Assembly: GCA_026991535.1 (NCBI GenBank)
Contig: JALXBH010000189.1
Coordinates: 1 to 51,213, forward strand
Source of the DNA: Calditrichia bacterium
GTDB taxonomy: Bacteria > Calditrichota > Calditrichia > Calditrichales > J004
Length of the DNA stretch: 51,213 nucleotides
Reading direction: 5' to 3'
Translations under genes and position numbers: made by a program
Part shown: positions 26,373 through 34,822 of the stretch, piece by piece
How the letters are laid out: each line of letters opens with the position of its first letter
How positions within the stretch are numbered: the stretch's first letter is position 1
Notes under the pieces: generated by a model
What the model saw: only the letters and a program-made list of their open reading frames with translations
What the model was told of the DNA's origin: nothing
Databases searched by the model: none

Positions 26373-27128
26373 CTAAACGTCATCCATGATGGATTTTATT
26401 TTCTTTAAATCCTGCCAGGCGGCCGCCTTCCATCCGGAATTGCGCAAAAGCGCGGCGGGGTGATAGGTAACGATACAGGGGATGCCGTTATAGCGATGGG
26501 TGCTCTCCCGCAGTTGCTTAAGCGATGCCTCGGAGCGCAGCAGCACCTGTCCCGCTATCCGTCCCAAAGCCACCATCACGCGTGGCCGGATGATCTCGAT
26601 CTGCTGCTTCAGGTACGGTTCGCATTGCAGCACTTCGTCGGGCAGCGGATCGCGGTTACCGGGCGGACGGCACTTTAATACATTGGCGATATAGATATCT
26701 TCCCGCTTCATGGAGAGGGCAAACAGCATTTTGTTTAGGAGTTTGCCCGCGCGCCCCACAAAGGGGAAGCCCTGTTCATCCTCATCGCGTCCGGGCGCCT
26801 CGCCCACAAACATGATGTCTGCATCCGGGTTACCCATGCCAAACACAAAATGCTTTCTGCTTTTGGCCAGATCGCATTGTTTGCAGTCGCGAATCTGCTC
26901 ATAAAAAGCTTTGAGCTTCGGATGATGGCCATGTATTTTGGCCGTGTCCGCGGATGGAACATCCGTTTCGACCGCCGGGGGAACAGCCCGCGGAACCGCC
27001 GGGGCGGGCTCCTCTTCTTCAATAGACAGGTTAAGGGAAAAATCCTCTGACAGGGCAATCTCATCGCCATAATTCAACCTGTACCATTGCAACAGATGCT
27101 TTATATCGTTGAGTAAATCCTCATTCAT
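26373..27128 (-). CDS. Family 4 uracil-DNA glycosylase (iron-sulfur type)
   Basis: 251 aa. It removes uracil from DNA. The 4Fe-4S ligands are C82, C85 (CKQC), C153 (LKCRPP) and C169 (LQCEP). The active-site motif is GEAPGRDEDEQGFPFVG (109-125), and the second motif is TYHPAALLR. The first 60-70 residues are a low-complexity linker rich in Pro, Ala and Glu, longer than in short family members. The ATG overlaps the coaB stop by 4 nt. Confidence 0.93.
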   Translation of the reverse strand: MNEDLLNDIKHLLQWYRLNYGDEIALSEDFSLNLSIEEEEPAPAVPRAVPPAVETDVPSADTAKIHGHHPKLKAFYEQIRDCKQCDLAKSRKHFVFGMGNPDADIMFVGEAPGRDEDEQGFPFVGRAGKLLNKMLFALSMKREDIYIANVLKCRPPGNRDPLPDEVLQCEPYLKQQIEIIRPRVMVALGRIAGQVLLRSEASLKQLRESTHRYNGIPCIVTYHPAALLRNSGWKAAAWQDLKKIKSIMDDV

Positions 27129-28138
27129 AGCTTCGCGGCCTCTTGTAATATTATGCCTGCCGTCTTCAGTTTGGAAAGCTTGCCCAATTTCCGCTCGCCC
27201 TCCCGGGAAATGAGCGTTACCCGGTTTGTGTCTCCGGCAAATCCCGCGCCTTCGCTCAACGGATTATTGGCGACAATCATATCCAGGTTTTTCCTGTACA
27301 GCTTTTGGCGGGAATTCCGCGTAAGTTCTGTGGTTTCCACGGAAAATCCGATCAAGGTTTGGTTTGCTTTTTTCTGTTCTCCGGCATACTTCAGGATGTC
27401 CGTTGTACGGCGCATTTCCAAAAACATTTTCCCCTCGGTCTTTTTTATTTTATGCTGCCGGACGTTTTCCGGGGTAAAGTCGGCCACGGCGGCGGCGGCG
27501 ATAAACATGTCACAGTTAGGAAATTGCTCCCGCACGGCGGAAAACATCCCCGCGGCGCTCCGCACCCGGATGAGGTTCAGATAAGTGGGGAAAAACAGCG
27601 ATGTTGGTCCGGCAACCAGGGTGACGTCCGCGCCCATCACGTAGGCCGCCCGGGCCAGTGCCAAGCCCATTTTTCCCGTGGAGCGGTTACTGAAAAAACG
27701 GACAGGGTCCAGGTCTTCCACGGTAGGGCCGGCATTAATCAACACCTTTTTGCCTGTCAACGGCCCTTCCTTTGCGGACATGCGGAGTATCCTGTCGCGC
27801 ACCTCATCGGCTGTGGGCACAATTTGGCCGGGCAGAAGGGGGGCAATGTCCTTTCGGGATTCCGGGCAGGGCTCCTGAATATCCACGGGGACGATAAGAG
27901 TGTTTTTGGAAACGGAACGGGGCCATTCATCAACAAACCACATCTGGACCTGCTCCTCCGGCGGGTATTTTCCGGGGCCGGTTCCCTTAAACAGCCGCCA
28001 AAAATCCTCATGGGTCTTAAAGCCTGATTCTTCAACCAGCAGTGCGAACCCCTGCCGGGACAGCTCCCGCAGCAGCGGAGCGGCATGATAAATACGCGGC
28101 CCGCACAGGTTTTTACAGTAAACGGTTTCAGGCTTCAT
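27125..28138 (-). CDS. coaB: Phosphopantothenate--cysteine ligase (CoaB) with an atypical N-terminal region
   Basis: 337 aa. The C-terminal 220 residues are a CoaB domain: GKKVLINAGPTVEDLDPVRFFSNRSTGKMG, then MFIAAAAVADFTPENVRQHKIKK, and the DMIVANNPLS stretch. It joins cysteine to 4'-phosphopantothenate in CoA synthesis. The N-terminal about 110 residues lack all CoaC flavoprotein signs (no GSIAAYK-type start, no ASANT or PAMN), so the usual CoaBC fusion is not present; this region is unassigned. Any decarboxylase would have to be encoded elsewhere. The start overlaps the end of gmk by 11 nt, and no rpoZ lies between them although gmk-rpoZ-coaBC is common. Confidence 0.88.
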   Translation of the reverse strand: MKPETVYCKNLCGPRIYHAAPLLRELSRQGFALLVEESGFKTHEDFWRLFKGTGPGKYPPEEQVQMWFVDEWPRSVSKNTLIVPVDIQEPCPESRKDIAPLLPGQIVPTADEVRDRILRMSAKEGPLTGKKVLINAGPTVEDLDPVRFFSNRSTGKMGLALARAAYVMGADVTLVAGPTSLFFPTYLNLIRVRSAAGMFSAVREQFPNCDMFIAAAAVADFTPENVRQHKIKKTEGKMFLEMRRTTDILKYAGEQKKANQTLIGFSVETTELTRNSRQKLYRKNLDMIVANNPLSEGAGFAGDTNRVTLISREGERKLGKLSKLKTAGIILQEAAKL

Positions 28139-28703
28139 TTTTCAGGATAATGTTTTCCACAACGGCCAGGGTATCATCGATATGGTCATTGACCACAACA
28201 TGGTCAAAGCGATCCATAAACGAATATTCGAACTCAATGCGTTCAAGGCGCTTTTTTATGGTGGCCTCGCTTTCGCTCTTTCGCCCTTTCAGGCGTTCTA
28301 TTAAAACTTCGGTACTGGGAGGTTTTATAAAAATAAGCAGACTGTCATCAAATACCTTTTTTATGGCCAGGGCGCCTTTCACGTCAATATCAAAAACAAC
28401 CGTAAAACCTTTCTTTCGTAAATCCGCTACTGATTTTGCCAGGGTGCCGTAATAGTTGCCATGCACCTGTTCATATTCAAGAAAGGCGCCGTCGTCTATC
28501 CCTTGTTCAAAAGCAGCCTTATCCATAAAAATATAATCTGTCCCGTTTTTTTCGCCGGGACGCATGGGGCGGGTGGTTGCCGAAATGGAAACGGCCAGAT
28601 TGGGATATTTTTCCAACAGCTTTTTTACGATGGTCGTTTTTCCCGCTCCGCTCGGCGCCGAGAAGATGATATAGGGCGCCTTGAATTCAACATGCTTGTC
28701 CAT
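28128..28703 (-). CDS. gmk: Guanylate kinase
   Basis: 191 aa. Converts GMP to GDP with ATP. The P-loop is FSAPSGAGKTTIVKKLL (about 14-30). The GMP-binding part has SISATTRPMRPGEKNGTDYIFMD, and the lid region is SEATIKKRLERIEFE. It follows yicC by 8 nt and overlaps coaB by 11 nt, giving the unit yicC-gmk-coaB-udg. Confidence 0.97.
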   Translation of the reverse strand: MDKHVEFKAPYIIFSAPSGAGKTTIVKKLLEKYPNLAVSISATTRPMRPGEKNGTDYIFMDKAAFEQGIDDGAFLEYEQVHGNYYGTLAKSVADLRKKGFTVVFDIDVKGALAIKKVFDDSLLIFIKPPSTEVLIERLKGRKSESEATIKKRLERIEFEYSFMDRFDHVVVNDHIDDTLAVVENIILKNEA

Positions 28704-28711
28704 ATTTATCC

Positions 28712-29584
28712 CTATTCCAGATTTTGGGCCTGTTCCCGGATTTTTTCCAGCTCTTCTTTTATTTTTATAGCTTGTCCGGCGATCTCAAGATCGGTGGTTT
28801 TGGAATTTATTGTATTGGTTTCCCTCAGAACTTCCTGTAAGATAAAGGTCAGCCGCTTACCGGAAGCGGATGCGGCGTCCATGGCGCCGCGCAACTGTTT
28901 TAAATGACTCTGCAGACGGGTGCATTCCTCGCTGATATCCACCTTGTCCGAAATGAGCGCCAGTTCCTGTTCCAGACGCCCCTCATCCACCTGTGTGCCG
29001 TTTAGAAGATCGTGGATGCGCTTTTTAAGTTTTTCAAACTCTCCGGTAACATTCAACGGAGCTCTCTCTTCGATAACGGCCACCATGCCGCCGATTTTTT
29101 CTACCCGCTTCCTCATATCCTCAAGCAGGTGCGCGCCCTCTTTCCCGCGCATGGCGTCGCAGGCCTCTATTGCTTCCCGCACCGTGTTCAGTATGCCTTC
29201 CTTAAGTTCCGGGTGTTTCCCGAAATCGATTTTAATATCAAACAAATCCTGAAAGGATAAAAAATGTTCCAGGCGTACCTGCTCATCGATGCCGGCAACC
29301 TTTTTAATGGATTCCAGTTGTAAAACGATCTGCTTCAATCTTTGGTTGTCAAGAACGTTTCCGCCACTCTCCCCGGTCTGTTGAATATCTATAAACAGGT
29401 TTACCTTGCCCCGTTCCAGCTTTTGCTTTACCCGCGCGCGGATATCCGCTTCCAGCGAGGCCAGCGAGGTGTTGGAGCGGATATAGATATCCAAATACCT
29501 GCTGTTTACCGTCTTTACTTCCACATTTACTTCAAAGCCGTTTAGGGGACGCATGGCTTTTCCGTATCCGGTCATGCTTTTCAT
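28712..29584 (-). CDS. yicC: YicC-family endoribonuclease
   Basis: 290 aa. The N-terminus MKSMTGYGKA and the segment VEVKTVNSRYLDI are diagnostic for the family; the C-terminus shows SKTTDLEIAGQAIKIKEELEKIREQAQN. E. coli YicC takes part in small-RNA turnover, and related proteins are endoribonucleases. I start at ATG 29584, preceded by AAGGA; a frame opening at 29629 adds 15 residues without family match. It is divergent from the NFACT gene, so the 186 bp between them should hold two promoters; I could not assign them firmly. Confidence 0.93.
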   Translation of the reverse strand: MKSMTGYGKAMRPLNGFEVNVEVKTVNSRYLDIYIRSNTSLASLEADIRARVKQKLERGKVNLFIDIQQTGESGGNVLDNQRLKQIVLQLESIKKVAGIDEQVRLEHFLSFQDLFDIKIDFGKHPELKEGILNTVREAIEACDAMRGKEGAHLLEDMRKRVEKIGGMVAVIEERAPLNVTGEFEKLKKRIHDLLNGTQVDEGRLEQELALISDKVDISEECTRLQSHLKQLRGAMDAASASGKRLTFILQEVLRETNTINSKTTDLEIAGQAIKIKEELEKIREQAQNLE

Positions 29585-29770
29585 TAAGAATTTCCTTTGT
29601 GTTTTACTTTTTATAAAATGATGAAACAAATCACTTTTAAAAAGTATATATTCCCTATATTTTTAATTTATAAAAACAGGGCTGCTCCTTTATAAGTTTT
29701 CAAATTTAACATGCTTATGCTTTTGAATAAAGAAAAGTTTAAGAGGCGCCCGCTATAGCGAAAAAAAAAG

Positions 29771-31426
29771 ATGCATAAAAACTACTATATATTTAAACGC
29801 CAGGCGGAGGCTTTAAGGGCGCGGCTGGAAAACCGTGTTATCGATTTGTGCTATACCGCCCGCAAGGATGAACTGGTTGTTTGTCTGGGCGGTGAGGCGG
29901 GACAACTGCAAATTTCCATCCGGCGCGACCTGCCCTATCTTTTTTTTAAGCCTTTGCAAAATATCAGGGCGGTTCACTTTAAGCTGTTTGCGCAACTCAA
30001 CGGACAGCGGATTAAAGAGGTTGAGATTGTTCCCTGTAACAAGCATATTATTATCCACACAGAGACCTTCCGCCTGCATGTGTTGTTTTACGGGAAATTC
30101 CGGAACATCTATTTAACAGGCCCCGGTGACGAAATACTGGATACATTTAAGGCCAACAGGAGCGAAACGCTGTTGCGGTATGCCAATGAAACATGGCAGG
30201 AGTTTCCCGGCGAATGTTGCAAAAAGATGTCGCCGGGCATGGAAAAGGCCCCGGCTGCTGTTTTTTTACAAACGCTCTGTCCCGCGTATAACAAGCTGAT
30301 GCAGAGAGAGGTTTTGGAGCGATGCTCCCTGTCGGAACGGCAGATGTTGGACAACGCCTCCCGACGGGAGAAGCTTTTTAACGTGGTGGAAGCCTTTAAC
30401 CGGGAGTTAAATACGGGCCCGGTCTATCTTTATGAAAAGGAAGGATCCTTAAAAATCACCCTTTTTAAAAGTGTATGGCTGGAAAAGAACGGCTATGCCC
30501 CCAAAGTTTGGGAGGATGTTAACAAAGCCTGGCCGGCTTATGTGGGTAAAACGGATTATTTTAATAATTATCAGCTTTTGTATAAACAGATAAGCGCCGC
30601 CCTTGAAAAACGTGAGAGTCAGTTAAAAAAAGCGCTTTCAAAACTGGCCGGGGCGGAAGATATGGAAAAACGCAAGGAACTTGCCGACATGAAAGGCAAT
30701 ATCCTGCTCAGCTTTAAGCATAAGGTACCCAAAGGGGCCCGGCAGGTCAGTCTGAAAAACATCTACTCCGAGGAAGGCGAAGAGATAAGCATCAGGCTGA
30801 ATCCCCGTAAAACGGCCGCCGAAAATGCGCAAATTTACTTCAACAAATATAAAAATCTGGTTGAACGCAAGGAGGTTCTTGCCTTAAAAAAAGAAAATTA
30901 CAGACAGGAAATGTCCGAAATTAAAGCATTGCTGGAGAAAACGACTAAAACCTCAAAGATAGAACAGCTTAAACGCATACGCGAAGAGCTTATAGCCCGC
31001 CGGCTCATTCAGGAAAACAGCACCAGGGAGGTTGTGCCCGAGAAGACAAATTTAAAGTTTTCCTTTAAAAGAGTTATTTTGGATAAACGCTGGGATGTAT
31101 ATATCGGCAAGAATGATAAAAATAACGATCTGCTCACATTTCGTTTTGCCAACAAATGGGACGTATGGCTGCATGCCCAGGGCGTGCCCGGCTCACATGT
31201 TGTGATAAAAAAGCAAAGGAAAGAGGAAATTATTCCGAAAAGCATAATAGAGAAAGCGGCCCGCCTGGCGGCGGCCAACAGTAAAAGCAAACATTCCGGC
31301 ACCGTACCGGTTCTTTACACGGAAGCCCGCTATGTAAACCGCATTCGCAAGGCGCCTCCGGGAACGGTGGCCGTAAAGAACGAACAAGTGCTTTTTGTTG
31401 AACCCCTGAATATGAATCAGATATAA
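29771..31426 (+). CDS. NFACT-family (RqcH/FbpA-like) RNA-binding protein
   Basis: 551 aa, close to RqcH of Bacillus (about 570). Order: NFACT-N region (1-180), helix-hairpin-helix and coiled-coil middle (about 180-430), and the C-terminal NFACT-R/DUF814 domain with WDVWLHAQGVPGSHVVIKK (about 455-473). RqcH recruits tRNA-Ala to split 50S subunits and adds alanine tails to stalled chains. The Asp-Arg motif needed for tailing in RqcH seems replaced by Lys-His near residue 96, by manual alignment from memory. No strong ribosome binding site precedes the ATG, only an A-run. The TPR gene starts 1 nt after its stop. Confidence 0.85.
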   Translation: MHKNYYIFKRQAEALRARLENRVIDLCYTARKDELVVCLGGEAGQLQISIRRDLPYLFFKPLQNIRAVHFKLFAQLNGQRIKEVEIVPCNKHIIIHTETFRLHVLFYGKFRNIYLTGPGDEILDTFKANRSETLLRYANETWQEFPGECCKKMSPGMEKAPAAVFLQTLCPAYNKLMQREVLERCSLSERQMLDNASRREKLFNVVEAFNRELNTGPVYLYEKEGSLKITLFKSVWLEKNGYAPKVWEDVNKAWPAYVGKTDYFNNYQLLYKQISAALEKRESQLKKALSKLAGAEDMEKRKELADMKGNILLSFKHKVPKGARQVSLKNIYSEEGEEISIRLNPRKTAAENAQIYFNKYKNLVERKEVLALKKENYRQEMSEIKALLEKTTKTSKIEQLKRIREELIARRLIQENSTREVVPEKTNLKFSFKRVILDKRWDVYIGKNDKNNDLLTFRFANKWDVWLHAQGVPGSHVVIKKQRKEEIIPKSIIEKAARLAAANSKSKHSGTVPVLYTEARYVNRIRKAPPGTVAVKNEQVLFVEPLNMNQI

Positions 31427-31427
31427 A

Positions 31428-32678
31428 ATGAGTTTTATCAGAAACCTTTTATGGGCCGCGTTTTTGCCCGTGTTTTTATTCTCGCAAAATTTGCCGGACA
31501 AAATATTCTCCTTTTGGGAGGCCGCCGTTAATGACTCCGCCGCCACCGACAGCGTTTTGACCGGAGCCATGGCCGGCATGAAGGAATACCTGCACCTGTT
31601 TCCCGCTTCCAAAAATGAAGACGACCTTTTGCTGGACCTTGCGGAGGTGTATGGACGTCTGGACAAACCGGTGGCCCAATGGAACGCATTGCTGAAACTG
31701 GTTATGCTGCACGGTAACAGCCCCACCGCCCCCCTGGCCCGCGCCATGCTGGATTCCATCAATAACTACACTATCAATGCCCGCCTGGATATAAGACATG
31801 TGGCCGCCTTAAACCAGGCCCTGCGTCAACCGCCGGAGGCGGATTACCGGCACGCCTTTATCAACTATCTTAATCTGCTGGTTACTCTGGATGTCCCCCG
31901 GATTAACGCGCTGGCCATAGAGCAATGCAATCTCTATTTGCGCATGTATATCAATGAACCCGCGGATGTGGCCCTTGTTTTGTTCTGGAAGGGATTGTTT
32001 GAAAAACGCGACGGCAGACGGACGGCGGCCCTGTTGAGCTTTAAGCTTCTGCAAAAACTTTTCCCTGAAGCGGATGTGGTGGCCAACAGTTATTACCAGA
32101 TGGCCCTGCTATCGCAAAAAACGCCGCGCCTGGCCCAAAACTACCTTGTGGAGCTTATTAACCAGTTCCCCGACCATCCCCTTAGCGCAAAGGCTCAATA
32201 TCTCTTTGCCGATATCTATTATCGCTCCGGCTCCACCAATGATGCCCTGGCGAATTTCAAACTCCTTCTGGAGGTCTTTCCCCAATCGGACTTATGCCCG
32301 GACGCCCTATTGAGGATAGCGGAAATTTATGAACGGGAGGGCCGTTATGATGACGCACGCCAGGCCTTAAAACAGGCGCTTTTGTACAATAGCGGCGAGG
32401 AAGAGATAAAAAAAATTTTAGAGCGCCTTATTGCATTGGAAAAGGATAAGGCAAAAAATCCGCAAGGCCTTGTAGAGGCGCGTATAGAATATGCCGGACG
32501 TTTTATTAATGATCCGCAATCGCCTGCCTATCTGCTGGCGGCGGCCAGGGAGAGTCTGAAATATTTAAAGGATCGGCGGAAAGCGCTTCAATTGCTAAAA
32601 AGACTGATAGACGCCTATCCGGCAGGCAGGGAAGCTGCCGAAGCCATGAAGCTGGAAAAAGAGCTGAAGGCTGAATGA
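31428..32678 (+). CDS. Exported TPR protein (BamD/YbgF-like repeats)
   Basis: 416 aa. A signal peptide is visible at the start (MSFIRNLLWAAFLPVFLFSQ). Tetratricopeptide-type helices fill the rest: LARNYL-like units, GSTNDALANFKLLLEVFPQSDLCPDALLRIAEIYEREGRYDDARQALKQAL is the clearest pair (about 270-320). No enzymatic motif is present. Such proteins act as periplasmic scaffolds. It begins 1 nt after the NFACT stop and ends immediately before the first palindromic repeat array. Confidence 0.72.
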   Translation: MSFIRNLLWAAFLPVFLFSQNLPDKIFSFWEAAVNDSAATDSVLTGAMAGMKEYLHLFPASKNEDDLLLDLAEVYGRLDKPVAQWNALLKLVMLHGNSPTAPLARAMLDSINNYTINARLDIRHVAALNQALRQPPEADYRHAFINYLNLLVTLDVPRINALAIEQCNLYLRMYINEPADVALVLFWKGLFEKRDGRRTAALLSFKLLQKLFPEADVVANSYYQMALLSQKTPRLAQNYLVELINQFPDHPLSAKAQYLFADIYYRSGSTNDALANFKLLLEVFPQSDLCPDALLRIAEIYEREGRYDDARQALKQALLYNSGEEEIKKILERLIALEKDKAKNPQGLVEARIEYAGRFINDPQSPAYLLAAARESLKYLKDRRKALQLLKRLIDAYPAGREAAEAMKLEKELKAE

Positions 32679-32700
32679 GCTGCTTGTCTTTGCGTGGGGA

Positions 32701-33120
32701 TCGGAATCCGATGAATCGGATTCTTCGAGCACGGTTCCCGTCCATCGGCCCCGCGAATGAATTCGCGGGTTACCCCTATGTGGCTTTGGCCGATGTTCCT
32801 GCGCACACCAGGCCGCAAAGGATACTATTGACCCCCGATTTCAATCGGGGGTATAACGCCTTACGACAGACCTGATCCTGTCTCATTCCCCCAACCTTAG
32901 TAGAAAAAAGTAAACCAAAAAAAATAATAACCTCATTACCTTATTCATATCGCCACATCAAAAAATAAGCTAATAAGGTCGAAAATATTTTAAACACCCA
33001 TGGCTACTAAGGTTGGATCGTTATATAAGGTTTTCCTGGTCTCAATCCGAATCCGATGAATCGGATTCTTCGAGCACGGTTCCAGTCCATCCGCCCCGCG
33101 AATGAATTCGCGGGTTACCC
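32701..33120 (-). repeat. Palindromic repeat array 1 (hairpin modules A-B-C, read on minus strand)
   Basis: Non-coding region between two convergent genes. Reading the minus strand, the order is hairpin A (33095-33114), hairpin B (33049-33068), an inserted TIR element (32891-33016), hairpin C (32832-32851), a looser hairpin around 32775-32820, A again (32750-32769), and B again (32704-32723). A has 9-bp arms (CCCGCGAAT/ATTCGCGGG), B has 8-bp arms (GAATCCGA/TCGGATTC), and C has arms of about 7-8 bp (CCCCCGAT/ATCGGGGG). The A-to-A distance is 345 bp. The same modules recur at 41.9 and 50.7 kb. No reading frame in it looks real. Confidence 0.9.
32891..33016. mobile_element. MITE-like element, copy 1 (13-bp perfect terminal inverted repeats)
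   Basis: 126 bp, AT-rich, bounded by CCAACCTTAGTAG and CTACTAAGGTTGG. It is about 90 percent identical by eye to the reverse complement of 50810-50932. It encodes no protein. It lies between hairpins B and C of the palindromic unit, and copies of the unit at 41.9-42.5 kb lack it, which looks like an occupied versus empty site. No certain target duplication is visible because the flanks are themselves repeats. Confidence 0.6.
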
Positions 33121-33165
33121 CTATGAATCTTTGTGTGAGGATCAGCTTGAACGATGGCAGACGGT

Positions 33166-34170
33166 TTAAAACAACGGATCGATGGCCAGATTAAAGTTAA
33201 TTCTGTGTATATTGCCCAGCTCATTGGCATAGGCGGTAAAGGCGTAATCGAAGGATATGTGTGGCAGTTTAAGCCCAATGCCCGCGTTTAACCGTTGCAG
33301 GGCGTCCATTCCGGTGCGGATACTGATCACATCATTATAATTGATTTCCAGCCCCGCCATAAAATCGGCGCTGAAAGGACCCATGCTGGCCTGCGCGGCA
33401 AAATTCCTGCCTTCGCCCATAAATTGCGCGCCCACGGTCGGACTGACGGTAAGCGACAGGCTTTCCATAACCAGGGGCCAGGCCGCCCCCAGGCCGATAG
33501 TGGGACTCACCCACTGCTTTTCTCCGCTGTTCCAGGCAATCAGGGTTCCCGTTATATCCCGGGCCACCGCGCTCAGACGCAGCCCCCGCACACGGTATAA
33601 CAGGCCTATATCCAGCCCCATGCCCGCGGCCGTGGTAAAGTCGAAGTCCCGGTAGAGCATTTTTAATGTAGCCCCCCATGAAAGCTGCTTATTCCAGCGC
33701 CGGCTGTAAGAGGCGCTAAGGATATAGTCCCCGGTATTGAAGCTGCGTATCTTAGACTCATCCAATCCCACAAGCTCCAGCGTGGTTTGATCAAAAACGC
33801 CGGCGGAGGCGGTATTTTGAATATTGTTTACGGTAAGGAAATACAAGCTCAGCCCGATAACGGCTCCGTCATCATAGGGATGTGAAACAGCCAGGTAGTT
33901 GGTTTGAATGCTGCTGATAAACTGTTTGCTGTTCATAAACTGAAGCTGAAAGCCGTTCACCTCGCTTAAGGCGGCAGGGTTCCAGTAGGAAGCGCTGGCG
34001 TCATTAACTAAAGCGCCATAGGCGCCGCCTAAAGACGTTCCCCGCGCCCCGGCCCCCAGATACATAAATTCACCGGCATATTTTTTAAAGCCGCCCCCGG
34101 CCAGGGCCTGCCCGGAAAGCCCCGGGATTAGCAGCATGACGAGCAGTAAAAATATATTTCTGTTTTTCAT
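33166..34170 (-). CDS. PorV/PorQ-family outer-membrane protein
   Basis: 334 aa. A signal peptide ends near ALAGGGF. The family core follows: GEFMYLGAGARGTSLGGAYGALVNDASASYWNPAAL (about 32-67), then alternating strands suited to a beta-barrel, and a C-terminus ending in Phe (NFNLAIDPLF). PorV-like proteins act in type IX secretion and lipid or polymer export in the FCB group, but many family members lie outside any such system, and none of the other Por genes is seen here. It overlaps the upstream dolichol-kinase-like gene by 4 nt. Confidence 0.85.
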   Translation of the reverse strand: MKNRNIFLLLVMLLIPGLSGQALAGGGFKKYAGEFMYLGAGARGTSLGGAYGALVNDASASYWNPAALSEVNGFQLQFMNSKQFISSIQTNYLAVSHPYDDGAVIGLSLYFLTVNNIQNTASAGVFDQTTLELVGLDESKIRSFNTGDYILSASYSRRWNKQLSWGATLKMLYRDFDFTTAAGMGLDIGLLYRVRGLRLSAVARDITGTLIAWNSGEKQWVSPTIGLGAAWPLVMESLSLTVSPTVGAQFMGEGRNFAAQASMGPFSADFMAGLEINYNDVISIRTGMDALQRLNAGIGLKLPHISFDYAFTAYANELGNIHRINFNLAIDPLF

Positions 34171-34748
34171 ATTAAATGTTCACCCACGGTAAGCAGCACA
34201 CCCGTTGCCACCGGTAATATGAGATTATCGTTAAAACGGCCGGGAATCAGTTCCACAATGGCCAAAACGACAGCAACGGGCAGGGCCAGCTCCGGCGGCG
34301 TTGCCCCCAAAAGCATTATGCCCGCGCTCACCAGCACAAAAGCCGTGCTGCCTTCTAAAGTTTTATTGCCTAAACGGCGACGCCCCCAATGGGTTCCCAC
34401 AAGCGCCGCCGCCGAATCCGCCACAATGACCACCCACATGCTGATAATGGCAATGGAAGCGGGAAAAGCGATCACGCTCAGGCTCAGGCCGGCCATTAAA
34501 AAAGTGGCTCCATTGATAATCGTCGTCTCCTCTTCTTCTCTTAACATGAATCCGAGGGTTTTTATATACAGCTTTCTAAAATAGGCGGTATATGTTCTTA
34601 AAACTTCACCTGTAAATAAAAGAACAAGCATAACCGAACAAAGAAAAATCATTTCCGAACGGTTGAGAATGTATTGATACAGCAACGGGAATAGCGCCAT
34701 CGCCAGGTGGATGATTTTGCGTATCCACTCGCCCCGGGTATTACTCAT
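34167..34748 (-). CDS. Dolichol/polyprenol kinase-like membrane protein
   Basis: 193 aa with about six hydrophobic helices. It has RKIIHLAMALFPLLYQ near the start, ADSAAALVGTHWGRRRLGNKTLEGSTAF in the middle (about 110-137), and EL-I-PGRFNDNL near the end. This is the pattern of the SEC59/DGK1/VTE5 family, which use CTP or ATP to phosphorylate lipid alcohols; the substrate is not predictable. It is a second member of this superfamily in the window beside the fusion at 1208-2668. Its stop overlaps the PorV-like ATG by 4 nt. Confidence 0.82.
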   Translation of the reverse strand: MSNTRGEWIRKIIHLAMALFPLLYQYILNRSEMIFLCSVMLVLLFTGEVLRTYTAYFRKLYIKTLGFMLREEEETTIINGATFLMAGLSLSVIAFPASIAIISMWVVIVADSAAALVGTHWGRRRLGNKTLEGSTAFVLVSAGIMLLGATPPELALPVAVVLAIVELIPGRFNDNLILPVATGVLLTVGEHLI

Positions 34749-34822
34749 CCGTCATGTCCATTTTACAAAAACTAAACCCCATCTTCCGTATCAAAAAATC
34801 CCCCTACCGTTAAATACACCCC

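Noticed and set aside
27305-28027. Open frame of 240 codons on the plus strand
   Set aside because: Antisense to coaB, rich in Gly and His as expected for a shadow of GC-rich coding sequence.
32701-32875. Small reading frames within array 1 (and similar ones in arrays 2 and 3)
   Set aside because: They pass through palindromes that recur in different frames at each locus, and codon patterns are not preserved between copies.
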